A DNA stretch of 41,238 nucleotides from an uncultured Opitutia bacterium. Its GTDB lineage: Bacteria; Verrucomicrobiota; Verrucomicrobiia; Opitutales; UBA953. Every line of letters starts with the position of its first letter. Position 1 is the stretch's first letter. The translations under genes and the position numbers were made by a program. Of this stretch, positions 15,255 through 23,759 are shown piece after piece. Under the pieces are notes generated by a model. The model did no database searches. It was not told the origin of the DNA and saw nothing but the letters and a program-made list of their open reading frames with translations. The DNA lies in NCBI GenBank assembly GCA_903921665.1, contig CAIXQT010000012.1, positions 1 to 41,238 of the forward strand, given 5' to 3'.

Positions 15255-16211
15255 TTATTTGAGGAATTGGGAAAGGTTTTCGCGGCTGATCAGTTGGAAC
15301 GGAATCATGGTTTCCTTGGGGCAGGGCTGCTTCCGGGCGAGGAGAAGCGCGGCGTCGACCGAGCCCTTGCCCTGACCGACAGCATCCTGAAATACGGTGG
15401 CGTCTAGTCGGCCTTCCTTTACCGCGGTGAGAGCCTGGGCGATGGCGTCGATCCCGATGACATAGACGTCCTTCTTCATGCCGGCACGTTCCAGCGCCAG
15501 CAGGGCGCCCATGGCCATCTCGTCATTATGCGCGAAGATTGCCGAGAATTTGCCCTTATGGGCTTGAATCCAGTTTTCGGTCAAGGCCATCGCCTTGGCG
15601 CGATCCCAGGAGGCGGTCTGGTGATCGACGAGCCTAAGGCCTGGGTATTTAGCGAAGACTTCGCGGGCACCGGCTTCACGCTGCAGCTGAGCCGAGGTGC
15701 CCATGATGCCGTGGAGCATTAGCACGCCGCCCTGGCCGTTGAGTTTCTTGGCGATGGCTTCCACGGCGATGCGGCCGGCGTCGAAATCATTGGAACCGAT
15801 ATAGGAATCTCCGGCGGACTTAGTCACCTGGTTCACGAGAACCAGCGGGATGCCGGCGGCCTTGATGCGGTCGACGGCGGGAGTGCTGGCTTCAAGCTCG
15901 CAAGGATTAAGGATGATCGCATCTACCTTCTGGGCGATGAAGTTCTCGACCTGGCTGAACTGCTTCTGGACGTCGGACTGCGCGTCGACCATCACCAGTT
16001 TAACGCCCGGTTTCGTCTTGGCATAGTCAACGATGGCCTCGGAGAGTTTGGCGGTGTACTCGGCGGACAGGTCGCGGGAGGAGAAACCGATGAGGATTTC
16101 GCCCTCCTTGCGCGTTTCGGCTTTCTTGCAGCCGGAGAAGAGGGACGCAGTGAGCGAGAGGGTGCAGACAGCCAAAAAGGCCGTAACAGCTTTGCGAGGG
16201 GTAAGACGCAT
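15255..16211 (-). CDS. Sugar ABC transporter substrate-binding lipoprotein (RbsB-like)
   Basis: 318 residues. N-terminal lipoprotein signal with lipobox LFSGC near residue 28, so anchored in a membrane facing the periplasm. It is a periplasmic-binding-protein-1 fold: IGFSSRDLSAEYTAKLSEAI is the first strand and helix, VDAIILNPCE and PLVLVNQV the next strands, and AIFAHNDEMAMGALLALERAG the hallmark segment of ribose/galactose-type binding proteins. The operon order ATPase, permease, binding protein matches ribose-type importers. The actual sugar cannot be read; ribose, xylose, inositol and others use this class. Confidence 0.88.
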   Translation of the reverse strand: MRLTPRKAVTAFLAVCTLSLTASLFSGCKKAETRKEGEILIGFSSRDLSAEYTAKLSEAIVDYAKTKPGVKLVMVDAQSDVQKQFSQVENFIAQKVDAIILNPCELEASTPAVDRIKAAGIPLVLVNQVTKSAGDSYIGSNDFDAGRIAVEAIAKKLNGQGGVLMLHGIMGTSAQLQREAGAREVFAKYPGLRLVDHQTASWDRAKAMALTENWIQAHKGKFSAIFAHNDEMAMGALLALERAGMKKDVYVIGIDAIAQALTAVKEGRLDATVFQDAVGQGKGSVDAALLLARKQPCPKETMIPFQLISRENLSQFLK

Positions 16212-16220
16212 GCCGGACTT

Positions 16221-17156
16221 TTACGAACGCGACTGACGACGGTCGAGCCAAACCGCACCCACGATGATGACACCCTTGATGACGGCCTGATAATACGAGG
16301 AAACACCCATCAAATCCAAGCCGTTGTTGATCACTCCGATGAGCAAGACCCCGAGCAAGGTGCCCGTGATCGTACCGACCCCGCCGGCTAGGCTTGTCCC
16401 GCCGATGACCACCGCCGCGATGGCGTCGAGCTCGTAGGCTTGGCCGGCGTTGGGCTGTCCGGTCGTGATGCGGGCCGCCAGGACGACGCCGGCAAGCCCG
16501 GTGAGCAGTCCGCACAGCGCGTAGGCGAAGAGCTTCACGCGTTCCACCGGCACACCCGCGGCCCGGGCGGCGTTTTCATTGCCGCCGACGGCGTAGATAT
16601 GGCGACCCAGCCGGAAGTTGCGCAGGAAGAACCAGGCGGCGAAGGCGACGGCCGCGAAACAAAGCACCGGAATCGGGACGCCAAAGAGATCATCCGCGAA
16701 GGCCGTCAGTTCATTCGACATGTTCGCCACCGGCCTGCCGCCGCTCACGATGAGCGCCAGCCCGCGGGCGATGGTCATCATCCCGAGCGTCACGATGAAT
16801 GGCGCCACCCCGCCGCGAGTCACGAGAGCCCCGTTGACCAGCCCGCAGGCGGCGCCGGTGAGCAGGCCGACGGCGATCGGAATGATGACCGGGTGTTCGC
16901 CTGGATGGGCGAACGTCGCGCAGGCGACGCCGCTGAGGGCGACGACGGAACCAAGGGAAAGATCGACGCCCGCGGTGAGCAGCACGAACGTCACGCCGAC
17001 GGCCAGGATGCCATTGATGGAGATCTGGCGGGCGACGTTGGTGAGGTTTGCGACGCTCAGGAAGGTGTCGGTGGCGACGGATAGCGCGAGGCCGACGCCG
17101 AGGATGACGAGCAGTAGGCCGAAGCGGTGGAGCAGGTTGCGGTCGAGGGCGAGCAT
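16221..17156 (-). CDS. Sugar ABC transporter permease (RbsC-like)
   Basis: 311 residues with 8-10 hydrophobic segments. Family marks: GVTFVLLTAGVDLSLGSVVAL (near residue 53), FIVTLGMMTIARGLALI (near residue 120), and AIAAVVIGGTSLAGGVGTI (near residue 245), all typical of BPD_transp_2 permeases of the ribose/xylose type. Forms the membrane channel with the RbsA-like ATPase encoded 4 bases upstream. A single permease gene suggests a homodimeric channel. Confidence 0.9.
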   Translation of the reverse strand: MLALDRNLLHRFGLLLVILGVGLALSVATDTFLSVANLTNVARQISINGILAVGVTFVLLTAGVDLSLGSVVALSGVACATFAHPGEHPVIIPIAVGLLTGAACGLVNGALVTRGGVAPFIVTLGMMTIARGLALIVSGGRPVANMSNELTAFADDLFGVPIPVLCFAAVAFAAWFFLRNFRLGRHIYAVGGNENAARAAGVPVERVKLFAYALCGLLTGLAGVVLAARITTGQPNAGQAYELDAIAAVVIGGTSLAGGVGTITGTLLGVLLIGVINNGLDLMGVSSYYQAVIKGVIIVGAVWLDRRQSRS

Positions 17157-17160
17157 GACG

Positions 17161-18636
17161 TTATAAAGGCATGGCGTGACGGAGCACGGTCTCCTGATCG
17201 GTCTGCGTAGCGTCGAGGGTGGCGGCTACGGAACCGCGGCGGAGGACGACGATACGATGGGCCAAGGCAAGCACTTCGGGAAGCTCGGACGAGATCAGTA
17301 AGATCGCCTTCCCGGCATGGGCCAGCCGTTGAATCAGCGCGTAGATTTCAGCCTTCGCTCCGATGTCGATACCGCGGGTGGGCTCGTCCAGGATGATAAG
17401 CTCCGGTCCGGTCAGTAAGCAGCGGGACAGGAGAGCCTTCTGCTGGTTGCCTCCGCTCAACTGGCCGATCGGCTGAGCCGGGCTGCTGGCCTTGATCGAG
17501 AAGCCGGCCATCTGGGCCTGCTGCGCGGCGACTTCCGCCGTGTGATTAAGCATCGGACCGTAACAGAACTCGCGCAAGGCGGTCAGCGTGATGTTCTGAC
17601 CGACGCCGAGGGCGGGGATCAGTCCGAGGCCTTTACGATCCTCGGTGACCATGCCGATGCCGGCGGCCAAGGCGTCTCGCGGACTGCGGACGGAAATCGG
17701 CTGACCCCTGAGACGAATCTGGCCGCTGGCCGCCGGCTGTAGCCCGTAGATCGCGCTGGCGATTTCGGTACGACCGGCTCCCATCAATCCCGCGAGGGCG
17801 ACGACTTCTCCGCGATGGATCCGGAAGCTGATCTCTCGATAGGCCGGTTCACGCGTAAGGCCGTCGACTTCGAGCAAGATGTCCGCCGATGGTTTCGGGC
17901 GGGCAGGGTAGACGTCGGAGAGATCTCGTCCGACCATCATCGTAATGAGCTTGGCGGGACTCAGCTCCGCCGCCGGCGCCGAACCGACAAGGCGGCCATC
18001 GCGCAAGACCGAGACGCGGTCGGCCAGCTTGAAGACCTCCTCCATCTTGTGGGTCGTATAGACCACCGCCACGCCGCGGGCTTTCAGGCGGGCGATCGCG
18101 CGGAAGAGGGCGGCCACCTCGTGGTCGGAAAGCGCCGCAGTCGGCTCATCCATCAAGATGACGTCCGCTTGTCTCCCGAGCGCTTTGGCGATCTCGACGA
18201 CCTGGGTCTGCGCGACGGTCAGCGTGCGCATGAGCCGATCAGGTGCGATATCGGCCTCAAGCTCCAGAAGGAGTTTGTCGGCTAGTCGTAATTGTGCCGC
18301 GCGGTCGATTCGTCCGAGAGACACGCAAGGCTCGTGGCCGAGGGTGATGTTTTCCGCGACCGTCAGGTCAGGAATCGGCATCAACTCCTGATGGATCATC
18401 GCGATGCCCGCGACCAAGGCGTCATGAGGGGAGCCGAAGGCGACCTTGTTGCCTCGCCATTCGACGTGACCGCCGTCGGGTCGGTAGAGCCCGGCCAGCA
18501 CCTTCATCAGCGTCGACTTCCCTGCGCCGTTCTCGCCCATCAGCGCATGCACTTCCCCGGGTCGAAATTCGACCGAGGTAGGATGCAAGACGGTGAGCCC
18601 TCCGAAATCCTTGCGTAGTTCGAGGGCTCGGAGCAT
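17161..18636 (-). CDS. Sugar ABC transporter ATPase with two ABC domains (RbsA-like)
   Basis: 491 residues with two ATPase domains. First: Walker A GENGAGKST (near residue 35), a variant signature LTVAQTQVVEIAKAL, Walker B VILMDEPTAAL. Second: a degenerate Walker A, AGLMGAGRTEIAS (normal for the class), a good signature LSGGNQQKALLSRCL, and Walker B LIILDEPTRGIDIGAKAEIY. The first signature has AQTQ where LSVGQQQ is usual, so ATP hydrolysis may lean on composite sites; I would not call it inactive. Energises uptake through the RbsC-like permease. Starts 9 bases after the DUF6428 stop. Confidence 0.9.
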   Translation of the reverse strand: MLRALELRKDFGGLTVLHPTSVEFRPGEVHALMGENGAGKSTLMKVLAGLYRPDGGHVEWRGNKVAFGSPHDALVAGIAMIHQELMPIPDLTVAENITLGHEPCVSLGRIDRAAQLRLADKLLLELEADIAPDRLMRTLTVAQTQVVEIAKALGRQADVILMDEPTAALSDHEVAALFRAIARLKARGVAVVYTTHKMEEVFKLADRVSVLRDGRLVGSAPAAELSPAKLITMMVGRDLSDVYPARPKPSADILLEVDGLTREPAYREISFRIHRGEVVALAGLMGAGRTEIASAIYGLQPAASGQIRLRGQPISVRSPRDALAAGIGMVTEDRKGLGLIPALGVGQNITLTALREFCYGPMLNHTAEVAAQQAQMAGFSIKASSPAQPIGQLSGGNQQKALLSRCLLTGPELIILDEPTRGIDIGAKAEIYALIQRLAHAGKAILLISSELPEVLALAHRIVVLRRGSVAATLDATQTDQETVLRHAMPL

Positions 18637-18645
18637 CGGGGGCGA

Positions 18646-19128
18646 TCAGCAGCAGCCCGAACCGGGCGAGCAGGCTGACTTGTTCTGAAGATTGGCCGGG
18701 AAGCAGACGTCCTCGGCCAGACAGGCCGTGTGGCGCATGCCGAAGGATAGCACGATCTGCTTTTTCTCGAGACGGGTGGCGACGATCGGGAAGGTCGAAA
18801 GGTAGGGCGCTTCGGCTTCCACTTCGACCGGAAGCGTCACCGATCCGAGCACCGCGGCGCCCTTGGCCAGGATCTGGGCGAACTTCGCCGCCGTGATGCG
18901 ATGCTCCGTGTCGTCAGCCTGGTAGATCTGGAGACGGCAGCTCGAGTCCGTACGGAGCGTGCCGCCGCAGTCGACGAACTTCTTGTCGAGACGGGCGACT
19001 TCCGTCACGTGCACGTGCGGGCTGAGCAGCGTCGTCGTCGGAAGTTCGAAACGCACGATCCTGCCATCCGCCTTGTTGAGGGCCTCTACGAGCTGCTGAA
19101 GGGACAAGGCGATGGGGGATAGTTTCAT
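18646..19128 (-). CDS. DUF6428-family protein with Cys-rich C-terminal tail
   Basis: 160 residues from the ATG at 19128, chosen because ATGA overlaps the DUF1080 stop by 4 bases; a longer frame to 19203 lies inside that gene. Family marks as I recall them: PHVHVTEVARLDKKFVDCGG (near residue 36), ADDTEHRI, and HTACLAEDVC close to the end. The C terminus, SACSPGSGCC, adds cysteines to those in DCGG and CLAEDVC and suggests metal or thiol chemistry. No signal peptide, so cytosolic. Related Bacteroidetes proteins are often found near arsenic-resistance genes, but no such gene is here; the neighbours are carbohydrate genes. Function unknown. Confidence 0.8.
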   Translation of the reverse strand: MKLSPIALSLQQLVEALNKADGRIVRFELPTTTLLSPHVHVTEVARLDKKFVDCGGTLRTDSSCRLQIYQADDTEHRITAAKFAQILAKGAAVLGSVTLPVEVEAEAPYLSTFPIVATRLEKKQIVLSFGMRHTACLAEDVCFPANLQNKSACSPGSGCC

Positions 19129-19982
19129 CGGGAAGGGAGGTCTTTGGCCACGTCGGCGGGCCAGGCGGTCAACGGGCGGATCTGCAAGCGGCGATATTCG
19201 CATTCGGCCGCCTCGGACTGGATCTGAAGCTTACCTGACTTCAGGGGGATGTCGACCGTCGAACCCTTCTCTCGAAAGCGGGAATTCAGGATGACATTCA
19301 CCGTCTTGCCGTTGAGACGAAAGACGGCGTCGCCGTTGAGGGAGAAGCATTCGATCAGGTTCCACTCGCCCGTGGGCTTTTCGTGGTAGTCGACGCCGTG
19401 CCAGACGCGGGCATTGACCGCGGTCAGCTTACCCTGCGGGTCGTACGTGCGCTTCTTCACCGGGTCATCGGTTCGGATCGGGATGTCCGCGATCGCGCCG
19501 ACCAGCGGCCAGTAGTCGCCGATGTCGCCCTCTTGGACCTGCAGTTCCTGGCTGCGCATCCAGAATTTCCCTTGGGCGCCGTGTTCGCCGACGCAGTAGA
19601 TCAGGATGCCGTTGTCGCGCACCATCTGGGTGCGTGGCTCCCAGCGTTTCTCACCGAAGCGCTGCTCGGTCTTGAGGTGAAAGTTATCGTAAGACTTCAG
19701 CGTCGTCAGCGCGCCGAAGACCTGTCCCGTGATGTGCAGGACCGTCTCGCCATCAAGCTGACGGGTCGTGAAGACCTTGAGCGGGTCGTTATTCAGGCCC
19801 AGCACCGGGTCATCCTTCGGCTTGGCCCCACGGACGTAGCCCGGGAGGTCGTAGGCGCGATGGACCGGCCCAAGCCATTTTTCCCACTGCGATAACTGGG
19901 GGTCGAGGAGGGATTGGAAGGCAGGCTCCGCCGCCGCGGCCAAGGTGCCGCAACAGACGAAGGCGAGGAGTGGCAGTCGCAT
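19125..19982 (-). CDS. Exported DUF1080 (3-keto-disaccharide hydrolase family) protein
   Basis: 285 residues with a signal peptide (LPLLAFVCCGTLAAAAEP). DUF1080 is a concanavalin-like beta sandwich; visible marks are SYDNFHLKTEQRFGEKRWEP (near residue 100), DNGILIYCVGEHG, GEWNLIECFSLNGDAVFRLN (near residue 207) and the closing LQIQSEAAECEYRRLQIRPL. Some members hydrolyse 3-keto-glycosides made by sugar 3-dehydrogenases, so a role with the exported Gfo/Idh enzymes is possible. It sits 4 bases after the esterase stop and overlaps the DUF6428 gene, so the three are probably co-translated. Confidence 0.88.
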   Translation of the reverse strand: MRLPLLAFVCCGTLAAAAEPAFQSLLDPQLSQWEKWLGPVHRAYDLPGYVRGAKPKDDPVLGLNNDPLKVFTTRQLDGETVLHITGQVFGALTTLKSYDNFHLKTEQRFGEKRWEPRTQMVRDNGILIYCVGEHGAQGKFWMRSQELQVQEGDIGDYWPLVGAIADIPIRTDDPVKKRTYDPQGKLTAVNARVWHGVDYHEKPTGEWNLIECFSLNGDAVFRLNGKTVNVILNSRFREKGSTVDIPLKSGKLQIQSEAAECEYRRLQIRPLTAWPADVAKDLPSR

Positions 19983-19986
19983 CGTC

Positions 19987-20922
19987 TTAGCGGACGTCGC
20001 GCCAGAGCCAGCTCAGGGCTTCCGGAAGAAGCTGGGCGCCGTGGCGGCTGTTGTGGGTGCCTTCGCCCATGACGAACTTGTAGTCGTAGCCCTTGGCCTT
20101 CCAAGCGTCGGCCATCTTCTGGTTGGCTTCGGGCCAGACGCCGAACTCGTTGGTCAGGTCATGCGTGCCGTCCTGCGAAAAGATGCGGATGTTCTTCTTA
20201 GGGGAATCCAAGACCATCTGCGGGTACAGATCGCCGCCCTTTTCGGCGCCTTTGCTGATCACGCCGCGGATGTTGGTGAAGCTGCCGATCGTCGTGAAGA
20301 CCTTGCTGAAGGATTCTGGGCGGTGCCAGGCGGCATTGAAGGCGCAGATGCCGCCGGAGGAGGCGCCAGCGATCGCACGACGAGCCGGGTCCTTCGAGAA
20401 CTTCACCCCTTTGGATTCGGCGAGCGGGATCATTTCTTCGATGAGGAACTGCGGATAGAGGTCCGTGACGCTGTCATATTCGAACGAGCGGTTCGACTTA
20501 CCGAGAGGGCGGCCTTTCTTGTCCTTGCCGCTGGGGTTCTTCGGGTCGGGGATGAAGCCCGGAGCGATGAAGAGCGCGATCGTCACCGGCATCTTCTTCT
20601 GGGCGATCAGGTTATCGAAGACCACCGGCACGCGCCATGAGCCGGTGCGGCTGGCGTAGCCGGGGCCGTCTTGGAAGATCATCAGGCAGGCTTCCTTGGA
20701 CGCGACATACTGCTTGGGCACATAGAGGGCCCACTTGCGACCGTAACCCGGGAAGGCCTTCGAGTCTTCCATCTCATATTCGGTGACCGTGCCTTTAGGC
20801 ACGCCGGCCTTCTCCTGGGAGTCGGGGCCGAGGACGTACTGGGAGTCGTAATCGGGCTTCTTGGGTTCGGCGCCAAGCAGGCTGATGGCCAGCAGGCATG
20901 GGAGGAGGCGGAGGAGCTTCAT
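19987..20922 (-). CDS. Exported alpha/beta-hydrolase esterase (Fes/CE1-like)
   Basis: 311 residues with a signal peptide (LLRLLPCLLAISLLGAEP). The nucleophile elbow is GASSGG near residue 193 (Ser between Ala and Ser/Gly), the acid is probably in SQDGTHDLTNEFG near residue 255, and the catalytic His in GEGTHNSRHG near residue 290. The arrangement matches the esterase D / enterochelin esterase-like superfamily that includes feruloyl and acetyl-xylan esterases. Likely removes ester groups from plant or algal polysaccharides outside the cytoplasm, which fits the sugar importer downstream in the same operon. Substrate not determined. Confidence 0.85.
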   Translation of the reverse strand: MKLLRLLPCLLAISLLGAEPKKPDYDSQYVLGPDSQEKAGVPKGTVTEYEMEDSKAFPGYGRKWALYVPKQYVASKEACLMIFQDGPGYASRTGSWRVPVVFDNLIAQKKMPVTIALFIAPGFIPDPKNPSGKDKKGRPLGKSNRSFEYDSVTDLYPQFLIEEMIPLAESKGVKFSKDPARRAIAGASSGGICAFNAAWHRPESFSKVFTTIGSFTNIRGVISKGAEKGGDLYPQMVLDSPKKNIRIFSQDGTHDLTNEFGVWPEANQKMADAWKAKGYDYKFVMGEGTHNSRHGAQLLPEALSWLWRDVR

Positions 20923-20925
20923 GGG

Positions 20926-20967
20926 GGTGTTCGGATATGAAACACCGGAAGGGCTCTACACAAGCCC
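20926..20967 (-). other. Two adjacent hairpins between MFS and esterase genes
   Basis: In the 52-base gap before the esterase start, GGGCT/AGCCC (20951-20955 with 20963-20967) and GGTGTT/AACACC (20926-20931 with 20941-20946) form two short perfect stems. The first could end the MFS transcript; the second lies just before the esterase ATG and could affect its translation. No U-tract, so the reading is tentative. Confidence 0.35.
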
Positions 20968-20974
20968 AAGGAGC

Positions 20975-22297
20975 TCAGCGTGTGGGTTCCTGGCCGACTT
21001 TCCTTAGCTTCCAGAGCTCCGGAAACTTCCAATGGGTCAAGGTCATCACGCCAAAAGTCGCGACACCGCCAAAGACCACCGAATTCACGGTCCCCATCAG
21101 GCGGGCGGCCAGCCCTGATTCGGCCATGCCGAGTTCGTTGGAGCAGCCGATGAAGACCGCGGTCACGGCCGAGACCCGCCCCATCATCTCCGGCGGCACG
21201 GACGTCTGCAGGATCGTCTGACGGATGATCACGTTGACCGCATCAGCCGCGCCGGCGAACAGCAGGAAGACGAACGAGAAGACAAAAGCGGCCTGCAGGC
21301 CGAGGCCTAGCGCCGAGGCCAAGGCGATCGAAAGGGCGAAGCCGATGGTGCAGAGGCCAAAGACGCCGAAGGATCCGTACAAGGCTGGACCGGCGTGGCG
21401 CAGGGGCGGCCGTACGATGAGGTAGAGCGACATCAGTACCGCGCCAACCGAGGAGGCTGCCCGGAGCATCCCGAAGCCAAAGGCGCCGACCTGGAGCATG
21501 TCGGCGAAGATCGGCAGCAACGCCACGGCGCCACCCAGCAACACCGCGAACAGGTCCATCGTGAAGGCGCCGAGCATGATCCGCTGGCTGAGCATGAAAT
21601 CGATTCCTTGACGGAGGCTGACGAAGATCGGCTCAGGCCGGCGAGACTGCAGCGTCTGGGTCGGCCGAAGCGCGATCGTCAGTACCAGCGATCCGGCGAA
21701 ACAACAGGACATGGCCGCGTACGCGACGTTCTCGGCGTGCGCGAGGCCGTTCTTTTCGCCCAACCAGACCATCAGGCCGGCCAGGCCGGGTCCGATGACG
21801 CAGGCGAGTTCGAAAAGGGTGTTACGCCAGCGGACGCCGCCGGGGATGTGTTCGCGAGGCAGGATCTCGGCGATGAGCGCTTGGCGGGCGGTCGTGAGAA
21901 AGCTCCGCGCCAGGCCGCCCAGCACGATCACCCCGTAGATGACGGTCAGTTGGGCCCAGCGGGACGTCAGGAACTCCGGAAGGAAGAGCAACAGTCCAAG
22001 CGTCATCATCGCGATGAGGGCGCCGATGGCGATGCGACGGCGGTTATTGGTATCGGCGACGTGACCGGCGAACAGCACCGCGCTCACGAAGGGGATCACC
22101 TCGGCGAGACCGATGGCGCCGAGGGCCAGGGCGGCGTTGGCTCCTTCGTCCTTGGTCAGGCGAAAGACCTGCCAGGCCACGGCGACGGTCTGGATCTGGA
22201 TGGCCAACGTACCGAGCACGATCGCCGCCAGGTAGAGCCGGAACGACCTGGAGCCGATGGCAGAAGCGGGTGCCTGAGGGGCGATGGACATCGCCAC
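20975..22297 (-). CDS. MFS transporter, EntS/MFS_3-like exporter
   Basis: 440 residues with about twelve hydrophobic helices. FRLYLAAIVLGTLAIQIQTV opens helix 1; the loop between helices 2 and 3 reads GHVADTNNRRRIAIG, the classic MFS motif A (G-x3-D-x2-x-R-R). TTARQALIAEILPREHIPGG and QTSVPPEMMGRVSAV are typical of MFS_3, the subfamily of enterobactin exporter EntS. Probably an exporter of a small molecule, perhaps a metabolite or siderophore. The start may be GTG 22297 or the ATG two codons later. It lies 23 bases after the DUF1501 gene, so it may be part of the same transcript. Confidence 0.87.
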   Translation of the reverse strand: MAMSIAPQAPASAIGSRSFRLYLAAIVLGTLAIQIQTVAVAWQVFRLTKDEGANAALALGAIGLAEVIPFVSAVLFAGHVADTNNRRRIAIGALIAMMTLGLLLFLPEFLTSRWAQLTVIYGVIVLGGLARSFLTTARQALIAEILPREHIPGGVRWRNTLFELACVIGPGLAGLMVWLGEKNGLAHAENVAYAAMSCCFAGSLVLTIALRPTQTLQSRRPEPIFVSLRQGIDFMLSQRIMLGAFTMDLFAVLLGGAVALLPIFADMLQVGAFGFGMLRAASSVGAVLMSLYLIVRPPLRHAGPALYGSFGVFGLCTIGFALSIALASALGLGLQAAFVFSFVFLLFAGAADAVNVIIRQTILQTSVPPEMMGRVSAVTAVFIGCSNELGMAESGLAARLMGTVNSVVFGGVATFGVMTLTHWKFPELWKLRKVGQEPTR

Positions 22298-22320
22298 CCC
22301 TTCTGATGGACGGTACGGTT

Positions 22321-23757
22321 CTAGGCAATCACCGCTTTGACCACGTGGCCGGCGACATCAGTCAGACGGTAATAGCGGCCTTGGAACTTGAACGTCTGTC
22401 GCTCGTGATCGACGCCGAGCAGATGCTGCATCGTCGCATGCAGGTCATGGACATGGACAGGGTCCTTCACGATGTTGTAGCCGAACTCGTCGGTCTGGCC
22501 ATGGACGTGGCCGCCTTTGACGCCGGCTCCGGCCATCCAAAGGCTGAAGCATCGGGGGTGATGATCGCGTCCGTAGCTGGTCTTGGTGATCTTGCCCTGG
22601 CTATAGGCGGTCCGGCCGAATTCACCGCCGGAGATGACGAGCGTGTCCTCGAGCAGGCCGCGTTGCTTGAGGTCCTTGATGAGCGCGGCCGATGCCTGGT
22701 CGGTCTGCGAGCACTGGCGCTTGATGCCGCCTGGCAGACCGCCGTGTTGATCCCAGCCTTGGTGAAACAGCTGCACGAAGCGCACGCCTTTCTCGATCAG
22801 GCGACGAGCCTGGAGGCAGTTGGCGGCGAAAGAACCGGGGGATTTCACGCTCTCACCGTACATCGCAAGGGTCGCCGGCGATTCCTTGGACAGGTCGGCT
22901 ACCTCGGGCACGCTGGTCTGCATGCGGTAAGCCATCTCAGCCTGGGCGAGGCGGGCGTCGACTTCCGGGTCGAGTTCGGCCGCGCGCTGGTCGGCGTTGA
23001 GCTTGCCGAGGGCATCGAGCATGCCGCGACGAGCATGTGGCGAGACGCCTTCGGGATTCGTAAGATAGAGCACCGGTTCCTTGCCGGCCTTGAACTGCAC
23101 GCCCTGATGTTCCGAGGGTAGGAAGCCGGACCCCCAGAGACGCGAGTAGAGCGGCTGATCCTTGGTCGCGTCCTGCGATACCAATACGATGAACGCCGGA
23201 AGATTCTCGTTCATGCTGCCGAGGCCGTAGGACGCCCAGGCGCCCATCGAAGGACGGCCGGCGACCTGATTGCCTGAACAGAAGAAAGTGATGGCAGGGT
23301 CGTGATTGATCGCCTCCGTATGCATCGAACGGATGACGCAAAGATCGTCGGCGACACCGCCGGTATGGCTGAGCAGATCGCTATACTCGACGCCGCTCTT
23401 GCCGTAGCGCTTGAAGTCGACGAACGAACCGGCGAGCGGAAGGGTCGCCTGATAGCCGCTCATCCCGGTCAGACGCTGGCCCTGACGCACGGAATCCGGC
23501 AAGGGCTGGGTATTCTTCTCACGCAGCAATGGCTTGGGGTCGAGCGTCTCGAACTGCGAAGGGCCGCCGGCCTGGAAGAGGTAGATGACGCGTTTGGCCT
23601 TGGCCGGGAAATGCGTGCCTTTGGGCAGCGATGCCGCCTGGGCGTCGCCGATGAGGCCGCGCATCGCCAGGGCGCCCAAACCGAGCGCGGAAGCACCGAG
23701 GAAATGCCGACGCGTGGGGTGCATCAGGCTGTCGTAACTAGGCTTAGCGGGCGTCAT
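22321..23757 (-). CDS. DUF1501 protein, Tat-exported
   Basis: 478 residues. A twin-arginine signal (TRRHFLGASALGLGALAMRG) starts at about residue 15; an ATG at the MHPTRR position could be the true start. DUF1501 marks: VIYLFQAGGPSQFETLDPKP (near residue 60), VRFVQLFHQGWDQHGGL (near residue 330), SGGEFGRTAYSQG, and GRDHHPRCFSLWMAGAGVKG near residue 400. The fold is related to sulfatases and alkaline phosphatases. In Planctomycetes and Verrucomicrobia the gene almost always follows a DUF1549/DUF1553 (PSD1) cytochrome, as here, 2 bases downstream. The pair is associated with polysaccharide breakdown, but the reaction is unknown. Confidence 0.92.
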   Translation of the reverse strand: MTPAKPSYDSLMHPTRRHFLGASALGLGALAMRGLIGDAQAASLPKGTHFPAKAKRVIYLFQAGGPSQFETLDPKPLLREKNTQPLPDSVRQGQRLTGMSGYQATLPLAGSFVDFKRYGKSGVEYSDLLSHTGGVADDLCVIRSMHTEAINHDPAITFFCSGNQVAGRPSMGAWASYGLGSMNENLPAFIVLVSQDATKDQPLYSRLWGSGFLPSEHQGVQFKAGKEPVLYLTNPEGVSPHARRGMLDALGKLNADQRAAELDPEVDARLAQAEMAYRMQTSVPEVADLSKESPATLAMYGESVKSPGSFAANCLQARRLIEKGVRFVQLFHQGWDQHGGLPGGIKRQCSQTDQASAALIKDLKQRGLLEDTLVISGGEFGRTAYSQGKITKTSYGRDHHPRCFSLWMAGAGVKGGHVHGQTDEFGYNIVKDPVHVHDLHATMQHLLGVDHERQTFKFQGRYYRLTDVAGHVVKAVIA

Positions 23758-23759
23758 GT

